Below, piece after piece: positions 55,198 to 64,000 of a stretch of 64,000 nucleotides of DNA. Position numbers and translations under genes: made by a program. The DNA is from Reticulascus tulasneorum (taxonomy: Eukaryota > Ascomycota > Sordariomycetes > Glomerellales > Reticulascaceae): contig LSAX01000007.1 of NCBI GenBank assembly GCA_001557505.1, positions 1,736,001 to 1,800,000 of the forward strand, in the 5' to 3' direction. The first letter of the stretch is position 1, and each line of letters opens with the position of its first letter. The notes beneath the pieces were generated by a model. That model searched no databases and was not told the origin of the DNA. It saw only the letters and a list, made by a program, of their open reading frames with translations.

Positions 55198-58100
55198 CTA
55201 TGGACGATCTGATCGACTCTTGCTCTTGCCGTTTCGTTCTTCTGGCTCCCCTTGCTCATCAACGTCGAGCCGTTTCCTCCAGTCGGCAAGACTCTCGCTG
55301 AGCCCTAGGCCGACCTCCTCTTCTTTTCTCACGGGAGCAACGCTGTTCTCAAAGTCGAAGGTGTTGCTCAATCGGTAATTCTTGTTTGTCGATTCCCAAT
55401 GGGTGCGTAGCGTCTCCAGCTCGTTGGCAAGGTTATCGAGAGCAGTACTATTGCGGTTATCGATTCCGCTCGCGCCATAAACGCTCTCGCCTTCGGAGCT
55501 TTCTTGTCGGGTGTGGCCGAGGCTGCCCAGGCCACCATTTGTACCACCGGCTGTCAGTTCAGAGTTGATGCTAGGAACTTGTCTGCTGCGTCGGCGGTAG
55601 TTGTCTACCGAGGTTTCAACTTGATCGAGAAGCAATGAGACCTTTTGCTCTGCGTCTTGTGCTCGTCGTTCTAGGATGTCGTTCTCTTGCTGGAGCTGCT
55701 CGAGTTCCCGACGGCTAGAGGCGAGATACTTCGTGGCTTCCTCGCTACCCTTGGCCGCACTGTCGCGTTCCCTCTTAACGGCCTCCAAGTCCTTTTGGAC
55801 AACAGACAGCTGTTTCTCAAGCTGAGATGCAGAGGACTTTATATCTTCCTGGAGACGCTCAATCTTCTGATGGAGGGCGCCGCGTTCATTCTCCCACTCC
55901 GCTGATGCACCAGCATTGGATGCGGTTGCTTCGGCGCGGTCTTCCAGCTCCTCAACCTCGGACTTCAAACGAGTATTTTCGGCCTTGTAGCGTGCGAGCT
56001 GCTCCTTCAACTGCTTCAGCATCTTTTCAGTACCCTTTACGTAGTGGACTGCCGACTGATAGTCGTTCTCCAGCTGCGTGAGCTTATCCCGGTAGGCTGC
56101 CTCTGTCGCTTCTTGCTGCGTTGTCATGTGCTGTCTCGTCTCGTCATGCTGAGACATCACAGTAGATAGCTGTCGTTCTAGCTCACGTACACGGATCTGC
56201 TCTGGGGAGTTGTCGCGAGGGCTGCCCATGCCTCGGGTTCGCGCTGAGCTTGTTGGACTGATGCCGCGCTCGATCAGAATGTCCTTGAGTGTATTGTGTT
56301 GAACAGACATCGCATTGGTCTCAAGTTGTTGGTTCGAGAGTTGGTGCTTAAGATCCGAATTCGCCGCCTGCAGAGACTGCGTGTCCTTGAGAGCAGCCTG
56401 GAGCTGTCGCCGGATTGCGACACCTTCTCGACTGGATTGCTCCTGGTACGCCTCGAGGCCGGCAATACGCTCTTCTGCGGTCCTGAGCTTGTCTGCAGCG
56501 CTATCAGCTTCCTGCTGGTACTTCTTTACCAAAGCATTTGCAGCATTGAGCTGCCCCTGGAGCGCGACAATGCGATCTGAGTCGGCTTTGCTCGTACCAG
56601 CAACGTCTCTGGTAGAGATTTTGTCGAAGCCGGCCAACACTGCGGCACGATGGGTCTTCGCCTCATTAGAATGCTTCTCCGCAAACTCTTCTGCATCGCG
56701 TAGTCTCTGAGTTGCAGCGACAAGCTCCGCCGTACGTGCCTCGTGTTCAGCCTTGAGTTTGTTGAGCTTAAGCTCGGCCTTCTCCCGTTGCGTCCGTTCC
56801 TCGTCCAGCTTATTCTCGAGAAGGGACTTCATTTCAGCAGAAGCTACAACCGCGGCCCGAAGGGAGTCGAAAGTGGTATTTCGCTCCTTGGAGGTTCCGA
56901 CCGACTCGGTGTACTTGTTCTGGAAATCATCCTTTTCAACTTTCAGAAGCTGCATTGCTGCCACGGCGTCTGCGGCTTGGACTGATTTCTCTCGGGCCTC
57001 TCGCTGAACCAGGTGCAATTCGGATTTAAGACGCTCCAGCTCGGTTGAGTTGATGGCCTTGTAGGACTCTAGATCCTGCATTCTCTTCTGCGACGCGTTG
57101 GTTGTGTCATCCGCTAGTTGTCGCGCTCGTCGCTCCGCTTCAAGCTCCGATCTCATCATCTCCATCTGCGCCTGAAGCTCCCTTTGGTAATTAAGTGCAG
57201 CGGCTAGCTTCTTGCTGATCTCAGTGGACCGATCGTCTACATCTCGTTCACCATCAAGCTGCGGAGTGCTTGCAGTACTGCCGCCCATATGTGCAGCGAG
57301 CTTGGCCTTGGCATACACGGCTTCTTGGATGGCTGCATCCCGCTGCTTCTCTGCCTCGGCTATCTGCTTAGCCGCCAGCACTGCCTGCTTGTCAACACTG
57401 CTCTGGACATTGCCAAGTTCCGATCGCATCATGAGCAGCGCCTCAATTAAGGGCTTATCCTCGTCGTCAAAGGTCTCCGTCGCACGGCTATCAAGCACCG
57501 GACTTAGGGTTGGATTTGGGACGTAGCCCGCCTTCCGTGCAAGCTCCAACTCGGACGCATACCAGGCGTTGCGGTTTCTTGACGAATCCAGCTCCTTAAG
57601 CAGGGCGACCGTTTGCGAGTTTCGGCCAGATGACCGCCGAGATAATGGATTACTTGTCTGGCGGGTAGGTGGGGGCGGCGATGCTGGGCGGTTGGGTGCC
57701 AAACTTTTCAGGGCTGGCTCGGTGGTGCTGTCTACCGAGCCTTGCGACCTGCTCTGCTTTGGAGGTTTAGATCTCGGTGCCTCTGGTGGTGTAGACTCGG
57801 GTTTTACAATAGTCCGAGCAACTTGCTGCGTCGGTGTCCGGGTGCCGTTAGTTATTGGACTGTCTCCTTCTTTCACCGATGACTTGATCACCGGAGACTG
57901 TGTCACTCCAGCCTGTGGAGAGCCGGCGATGCCACCGGCGAGCGCATCGCGCTCCGCAGACTGTCCCCGTATTCTGCCCAGATTCGAGGTCTGAACCGAT
58001 GGCTTTGCAGGAGTTGGTCCTTGCGGCGGAGGGCCTGCCGGAGGCGACGTTCCTGCAGCTCTCGGTAGCTTCGAGAGGCCGGCGGCGGCAGCAGCAGCCA

Positions 58101-59820
58101 TTGGCGCGTTGACCTCTGGTCCGAATGGCCCACCTCTGAACCCGTTGGTGGGACTGTTGACAACGACGCCTGGAGCGCCAATCAACCGTTTGGTATCAGG
58201 GGGGCCCGTTGAACCGTCGCGTGATGACAACTGCCGTGTGACGCTGCCCACCTCGCTTGCGCTGGGCCGCCTCCCTTGCGCTATTCTCTGAGAGCCTTGC
58301 TGTTGTACCTGAGCATCATTTGGGTAGCGGATCTTTGACGTGTCCAGTAGATAGACAACACCCAAGTCTCCCACATTCGTTCCGGCTGAACTTGGCTCTC
58401 CTCCGACCACCACAACTGACTTGCCGACTGTTGTCATGCTATGACCAGATCGTGCTGACGGCGATGGACCCATGTTCTGGAAGGTATACCATCTTCGCGA
58501 TGTAATACGGAAAGCAGCGAGATCCCCCAGGTCGGCTCCTTCCTCGGTTCGACCTCCAAAAATATACATTACATCGTCGACTATGGACGCTGCATGACCT
58601 TCGCGTGGAACAGGAATGTATCCTATACAGTCAAGCTGCATCCACTCGTTGGTAGCAGGATCGAAGCACCATACATCGTTGAACCATTGGTAACCGTTCG
58701 TACCGCCAAAGCTGCTGCGTGTTAGATGTCGCCGAAGCGCGCTTTGGAGCAGGGAGACCTACAGATACATCCGGTCATTGAATGTGACCATGGAATGGTT
58801 TGTTCGGGCGGGAGGAACTCGTCCAGGCGGCGGACCGCCACTGTCGCTGTTCTTTACCAGCATCTCCCATCGATTATTAGGCATCTGCAGTTGGTTGAGG
58901 TCGAAAGCAGCCAGATCGTTCATGAAGTATCCTTCCACCTGACCACCGAATATGTAAATCTTGGATCCCAAGATATTAAGCGAATGGCCGTATCGACCTG
59001 ACGGCCGTGGGCCAGTAGGCAGGGCTCTCGACCATTGCCTCGTTGCTGTTGCTTGATTAGTCATCGATACGCACGAGAATGATTGTGCGCATGCAGATCC
59101 GGGGCGCAACTTACATGTGTTCAGCAAGTATAACGTCTCGTCGAGTACGTCCGTCTCATCAATCTTGGTATCTCCTCCATACACGATGAATGCGTTCCCA
59201 ACTAGCAAGCTAGAATGGCCAACTCTGGGCCCTGGCCCTTCCGCTGTGGTTGCGAGAGGATAGCAAGCCATAGTCTGGCCGGCTTCAATCATCCAGAGAT
59301 CGCCCTTTACCGTTGAGCTATTGATCAAACCTCCCATAATATAGATGTCGCCTTCTTTGGACGAGACCGAGTTGACTGCGGCCCCATATCTGGGGAACGG
59401 ACTCGGGTGCGAGGAGGTGTAGGTCAGCCGACGCTGGGACCAAGGATAGAGCGATGCATTCGGGTTTGCCGGCGGTTGGATGCCGTTCCGGAACTACAGA
59501 CGATCGAAGTTAGGAGATGCAGACAACTACGAACCAAGCCATTCGACGACAAGATAGATAGGGGGCTCGGAACTTACGGGCAGATCGCTCGCTGCTGGCT
59601 GTGGTCCCTGGTCAACACTTGGCCCTCGCCGGCCGAATCCTTGATCCGGGCTGCCAGCGCTGCCTTCATCTCCAAGTGAATTCACGCTCCCGGTGGGCGT
59701 TGATCGCTGCAACGCGCCCTTTTCGTTCCTGCCGCTCCCGATAGAGCCTTGTGAACCGCCAGTGCCATCCCGGCTCACGAGCGTTCGATCCTGATTCTTC
59801 TTGGACTTGAAGAAATTCAT
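55198..59820 (-). CDS. tea1: Kelch-repeat cell polarity protein, Tea1/KelA type
   Basis: Four exons, 59578-59820, 59115-59493, 58763-59045 and 55198-58711 (introns 84, 69, 51 bp), encode 1472 aa. After a disordered basic N-terminus (MNFFKSKKNQDRT) come about six kelch repeats (about 100-430): RYGAAVNSV..IYIMGG, RVGHSSLLVG..IVYGG, RYGHSLNILGSKIYIFGG, RTNHSMVTFNDRMYLFGG, REGHAASIVDDVMYIFGG, RSGHSMTTVGKSVVVVGG. A Pro/Ser-rich linker follows, then a long coiled coil (about 700-1390) rich in Glu, Gln, Lys and Ala. This is the architecture of the microtubule-delivered polarity marker Tea1 (S. pombe) and KelA (Aspergillus), which mark the hyphal tip and link to formins. Splices 2 and 3 each offer two in-frame acceptors; I used those giving NTSTRQWSRA and MYLFGG. 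Confidence 0.92.
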
Positions 59821-60460
59821 GGTCGATTAGGGCCCGCACTCTGGCGGCAGAGTATCGAGTCGTGCGCTATTCGGATGCGCTGGCTGCGATTCGGGGGATG
59901 AATTCAATCGATGGGTTCGTAGCGCCGGGTCCAGTGTCACGATGGGATTCGCCGTCTGCTTCGTCGTCTGGTCTGGGGAGAAGCAGGTAGGTGGGCAAGG
60001 CCGTCCGTCAGCTTGTGGCAATCGGGATCGGAATCGACGGGGTGCAGCTGATGCAGGTACGAGGAAGGGAGTCGAGATCCAAGTTCGAAGATGGCTGGGT
60101 TCGCATCGGTGGACTGTGCAGGGTGCGCCGTTGAAATTTGTTCGGCCTCTTTTTTTTTTTCCTTTGCGAGAGGGGGTGGCAGGAGAAGGTTGGACTGCAC
60201 ACGCGTAGAGCGCTTCACCAGGGGGGGTTCTCCTTTTGGGGGACACCCTAGGAATGGGGCAGGCGAGTAAGTCGTCTGGGTTCGCGGATGCCGTAGGATT
60301 GCGAGAGGTGATGGCTGGAAAGCGAATGAGATGGCGCATCAACGCATTCTGGTGCGATGCTCTCTCTCTCTCTCACTACTGTAGAGTGCTCTTGTTCGCA
60401 GATGGTGGGGATTTTGGAATGGAGGTCGGAGTTGGAGATGGGATGGGATTCTCTCCTACT

Positions 60461-60481
60461 CTCTCTCTCTCTCTCTCTCTT
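60461..60481. repeat. (CT)10 microsatellite
   Basis: A perfect dinucleotide run, flanked by a shorter (TC)7 at 60361-60374. On the tea1 sense strand these are GA tracts. Confidence 0.95.
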
Positions 60482-60942
60482 ACGGCACTTTCTGGCCGTC
60501 CACTTTTTTCAGTTGGGTCGAAGGGGAGGGGGGGGGGGCTCCATGTTCCTGCCCGCTTGCTCTGTAAGTACCCACTGCGCCCTGAGGTAGGTACCTACCG
60601 TACCTATGTACTGATCAAAACTACCTGTTGATTAAGTGGTCCAAGGCCAGCACGGTAATTAAGGTACATAGGTACAGCACAGTAGGCGCTCAGGTACATG
60701 GCGTACCTAGATTAGCGGTCGAGGGTACCTACCTTACTGCGCTGCAACCTACTTTTCTTAGTACCGGGCTGGGGCTACCCTTTCTTTGGAACTTGGAGCG
60801 GCGCGTCGGGCCAATGAGGGGCTGGGATTTACTCGCTTATGTGGAAACATCTTTGTCAGTGGACGGATAGCTCCACTGGAGCCAAGCAGGAAACACCAAG
60901 CATTCCATTTTTAGGGGGAGCCATCAAGGGGATCGCCTGCAG

Positions 60943-60945
<3 letters not shown>

Positions 60946-60974
<29 letters not shown>
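60946..60974. repeat. (CT)n microsatellite, about 14 units
   Basis: A near-perfect CT run, third such tract in the 0.6-kb interval upstream of tea1. Confidence 0.95.
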
Positions 60975-60978
<4 letters not shown>

Positions 60979-61365
60979 AGTGGGGGGAACACCTGGCTGG
61001 CACACGGGCACTCCTCCTCCCATCATGGACCCCATTGCAGTGTGCCCGGCACTGTGATGGTAGATCATTCAATGGGATTGTATTAATTCTCTGCGGATTA
61101 CGGGTAGCACGTCCCCCGACCAGCCACTAGCCTGCAAATGTCGTCACGAACTGAATCTCTCAGCGGCATCTACGAGATACATGGCCTCTGCTCCGCTTCT
61201 ACGTCGTCGTCTGAAGTACGTGCTCTGCCTGGTGTGTGCCACGCATCCTGCCCGTAAAATCAAGGGGTGGTTGGAATTCAAGCTCCACACTCCGGGCACA
61301 TCCCGAACTGAGGGTAGCCGTTATGGGCGGCGGAGGTTGGCCTACATTCTGTAGATGGGACAGAT

Positions 61366-61381
61366 GTACGTACGTACGTAC
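61366..61381. repeat. (GTAC)4 tetranucleotide repeat
   Basis: Four GTAC units, self-complementary, then CATGCATC. Non-coding. Confidence 0.9.
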
Positions 61382-62908
61382 ATGCATCATTAGCAAGTAA
61401 CATTTGACGCATGCTGTATGTCGGTATAGTACCAACAACAGAACAACTGGAGGCCATTGGAAACACCCATCATTTCGGACGCACTGCATTTGGCACGCGC
61501 ACAGTGCAATACCTTGCGATCCGCGGATGACTGATGTTCTGTCACGGAGGTTCTGAGAGGCTGAATCAGGGCTGGGATCCTCACTTTCTCAAAGACCGAC
61601 CGACAGCCCCCCCCCGGCTCACCAGGATCACGGGCAAATTTGCCGCGTCCTTACATACTTACCAGGCTAGGCTGCCCATGCCAATGAATATCCTGAATCG
61701 AACTCTAGAAGGGATCCTTTCTTCTCACGGGAAGCCGAGAAGTTCGATGAATTGTCACGTTTTGTTCGTCAGGTCATGCCGCCTCGCAAGGGCCTGAATA
61801 TCCGTTTTGAATGATGCATTGAACATCCCCCCGATGTCTCAAACAAAACATCCCACATGATCAAAAGATGGACAGCCGCATTGTCCGCCCCCATAAGGTA
61901 CTGATTGATGTACGGATTGAGTACGGGACCTCCCTCCAAACATGACCACTTTTTGTTTTCCCGTGCCTGTCCCCTTTTCCATGTGCGTCGTACCTCACAT
62001 CATCTCATGCCGAGCAAAACATCCCCACACTACCCATCGCAGGAATCATGAAAATCCCAATCTGCGGTCCCCAGCCCGGACCCGGAATTGAGCAGGTGCT
62101 GGCTGGGTGGGTGGCTCGTTCCCCCATTCCACATACTACGTACGTCCGTATAGATTAGTATGTTTGGTATTTGCGTAGGTACATAGTAGCGTTGCATGCA
62201 CGGCTAGAAGGCCTTTTAAGTTTGGCTCTCATTTCTCGGGTCGACCAACCTGCCATCTTTTGGTATGTTTCACGTTTCCCATATCTCAACGCTACCTCTT
62301 GGCCATTCCTCAACACGAGCCTCCTGCACTAGTCTGCCTTAGTTTAGCAGCCCGGAAGGAACCACACGGCCAGATGGCATGCGGCTAACGAGAAGACGAA
62401 GAACCGCTTTTGCGCACCACCCAACATCGCGATTGGCACCACCACTCAGACAGCCAGACGAATGAATGGAAACGGGGGTATCTTTTCCTTGCCAAGTCTA
62501 CTCTGTCCATCAAGCATCTTCCTGGCTTTTGAATTTGGATATGGTTTAGAAGTATACTGAGATGCTGGATACTTACTTTAACTACAGATTACTGACAAAA
62601 ATTTTTTCCTAAGGACCATTGAAGTTTGTCATAATTTAACCAAGATTGTGACAAGTATTATTATAGCAGAGACGTACTTTCTTCATTCATTGCTTGCTCG
62701 AGGTTTTCTGTTTTGCACTACCTAACGCGACCGCATTGGGCCATTTAAGGTACCCAGCTGCAGACTTTAGCAGACACGGTACATGGACTTGCAGAAAAGC
62801 AAATGGTTTCCGAATAAAAACAGGGACCCCCTATTCCCCCCACCCAACCGCCGGCCCCTTTTAAACAGGTACAAACCACTCCACCATTTTAAAGCATCAT
62901 CAAGTCCA

Positions 62909-62941
62909 CTCATAGAGACCTCATAGAGACCTCAAAGAGAT
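62909..62941. repeat. 11-bp tandem repeat ctcatagagac, three copies
   Basis: Two perfect copies and a third with two changes, 50 bp beyond the stop of the LysM gene, probably in its 3' UTR. Confidence 0.85.
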
Positions 62942-62990
62942 GATAGAGGATTACAATATAAACCTTTTCTATCTCGTCCGTATAACCGAA

Positions 62991-64000
62991 CTAGCTACAC
63001 GTTCCAAATTGTCTCTGGCACCCTTGCCCACAGAACGCCGTCGCCGATCCACAGAAGCCGTGCTGGGAGCAGCAGTTGCCGAACGTGGAGCCCTGGCAGG
63101 TGACGCCGTTGCCGCATGCTCCGTTCTGGCTGACGGGCTGATCTGCAGGCGTTCCGGTACAAATGCCGTTGTTACTCTGACAGCCCTGGGCAAACTGACA
63201 ATAGCCGGGCGTAGAACCGCAAAAGCCGGACGCCGAACAGCAGTCGCCGAATGCGGAGTTGCGACACGTCACAGTGCCGCCGCAGGTCCCATCCGTGCTG
63301 ACCGTCTGGCCATTGGGTGGCGGGTTATCGCAGCCTCCCCACGCCCGCTGGCAGCCGGCGCCGCAGTACGAGGCCGCGTTGCCGCAGAAGTTATGGCTCG
63401 AGCAGCAGGGCCCAAATGTTGACCCAAGGCAGGTAAAGCTACTGACCTCGCCGCAGGTGCCATCAGTGCTGGGCAGCTTGGTTGGCGCGGGCGAGGAGCT
63501 AGTGGGGCTGCTTCTCGACGTGGTAGAAGACCTGGTAGAGCTGCTTCTGGCTGTGGATGCCGTAGAAGACCTGCTAGACGTGCCTGCGGATGGTGTCAAG
63601 GGAGGCAGAGGCGCAGCGGATCCCCCGACGACGCAGTAACTCTTATTTGGCTGCAGAAAGCAGTTGGATCTGCCGAGGCTAGGGTTCCACGCCTGTAACT
63701 CGCCAACGGTGATCCCCTCCGAGTTGGCGACATACCAGCACGAATTAAGCGTAGCCTGACTGGGGATTGTGATATTGAAAGCGGTGGACGGTGGCTTGAA
63801 GTTGCGGTACTTGGTGCATTGCGTCTCCGTCCCCGCAGCGCGCGGGTTCAGAGTAGGGGCCGGGGGCATGGGGACGCTACTCCAAGTTGACGTGGCTGCC
63901 GCCGGCGGCCGTGTGAAGGTCGTGGAGGCCGGGATGTCGACGGGTGTCACAGGTTGGACGCAGTATGAGGTGGCCAACCAGAGATTAGTACACCTCGCGT
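62991..64000 (-). CDS. LysM protein with three C-terminal chitin-binding type-1 domains (5' end beyond window)
   Basis: The frame stays open to the window edge, so the start is outside; 335 codons are visible. It opens in the tail of one LysM (CTNLWLATSYCVQP), followed by a linker. A second LysM follows (about 54-115 of the visible frame: CTKYRNF..., SCWYVANSEGITVGELQAWNP, NKSYCVVGG). After a Ser/Thr-rich linker come three hevein-like CBM18 domains, each with the eight-Cys pattern (for example CGEVSSFTC...CCSSHNFCG...YCGAGC), the last ending at the stop GTCS. LysM and CBM18 both bind chitin oligomers; such secreted proteins protect hyphae or mask chitin, and often lie next to subgroup-C chitinases. 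No GH18 domain follows the CBM18 modules, so it is not itself a chitinase unless the catalytic part lies upstream, which would be an unusual order. Confidence 0.88.
   Translation of the reverse strand, partial: ARCTNLWLATSYCVQPVTPVDIPASTTFTRPPAAATSTWSSVPMPPAPTLNPRAAGTETQCTKYRNFKPPSTAFNITIPSQATLNSCWYVANSEGITVGELQAWNPSLGRSNCFLQPNKSYCVVGGSAAPLPPLTPSAGTSSRSSTASTARSSSTRSSTTSRSSPTSSSPAPTKLPSTDGTCGEVSSFTCLGSTFGPCCSSHNFCGNAASYCGAGCQRAWGGCDNPPPNGQTVSTDGTCGGTVTCRNSAFGDCCSASGFCGSTPGYCQFAQGCQSNNGICTGTPADQPVSQNGACGNGVTCQGSTFGNCCSQHGFCGSATAFCGQGCQRQFGTCS

Larger units (their letters stand above)
59821..62990. other. Intergenic: tea1 promoter side and LysM gene 3' flank
   Basis: No gene was recognised in 3.2 kb. 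It contains (CT)n tracts (60361-60374, 60461-60481, 60946-60974), GTACCTACC-type words near 60585-60730, a (GTAC)n tract at 61366-61381 and an 11-bp tandem repeat at 62909-62941. The CT tracts lie 0.5-1.1 kb upstream of the tea1 ATG. Confidence 0.6.

Overview
The window is chromosomal DNA of a filamentous ascomycete (Pezizomycotina, most likely a Sordariomycete). The genes have short introns of about 50-110 bp with GTRNGT donors, CTAAC/CTAAT branch points and YAG acceptors. The gene set is typically fungal: Zn2Cys6 regulator, HET protein, GPI-anchored chitinase, LysM protein, Efr3, Tea1. Gene density is low and no tRNA, rRNA or CRISPR is visible. I resolved 15 protein-coding genes, two of them cut by the window ends. 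Only two (the Zn2Cys6 factor and the AlkB-like gene) lie on the + strand.

Layout: 1-1240 (-) 5' part of an ankyrin-bearing oxysterol-binding protein (Osh1 type). 2298-5237 (-) GPI-anchored GH18 chitinase with a huge Ser/Thr stalk and one hidden in-frame intron. 7913-8968 (-) pirin. 10329-11924 (-) T5orf172/MUG113-type protein. 11925-17747 gene desert. 17748-18928 (+) Zn2Cys6 factor. 18929-26571 second gene desert. 26572-28802 (+) six-exon AlkB-like 2-oxoglutarate dioxygenase with an SRA-like N-terminus. 29339-31365 (-) GPI-anchored aspartic protease. 33591-34809 (-) ATP12. 35466-38968 (-) EFR3. 41661-44057 (-) secreted subtilase. 47039-49057 (-) HET protein. 49532-52144 (-) reverse-transcriptase-related cellular gene rvt. 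53421-54059 (-) Nudix hydrolase. 55198-59820 (-) Tea1/KelA kelch polarity protein. 62991-64000 (-) LysM plus chitin-binding protein, cut by the window end.

Themes: (i) cell wall and surface: chitinase, GPI protease, LysM/CBM18 protein, Efr3 (PI4-kinase anchor), Tea1 (tip polarity), Osh1 (sterol/PI4P exchange); the chitinase and the aspartic protease share a Cys-containing C-terminal module. (ii) mitochondria: ATP12. (iii) nucleic-acid enzymes of uncertain role: rvt, a domesticated and apparently intact reverse transcriptase, next to a HET gene; and an SRA-like/zinc/AlkB-like fusion that could be a reader and eraser of modified DNA bases. These last two are the most interesting loci. The two deserts (5.8 and 7.6 kb) hold only short unrelated ORFs, small repeats and palindromes.
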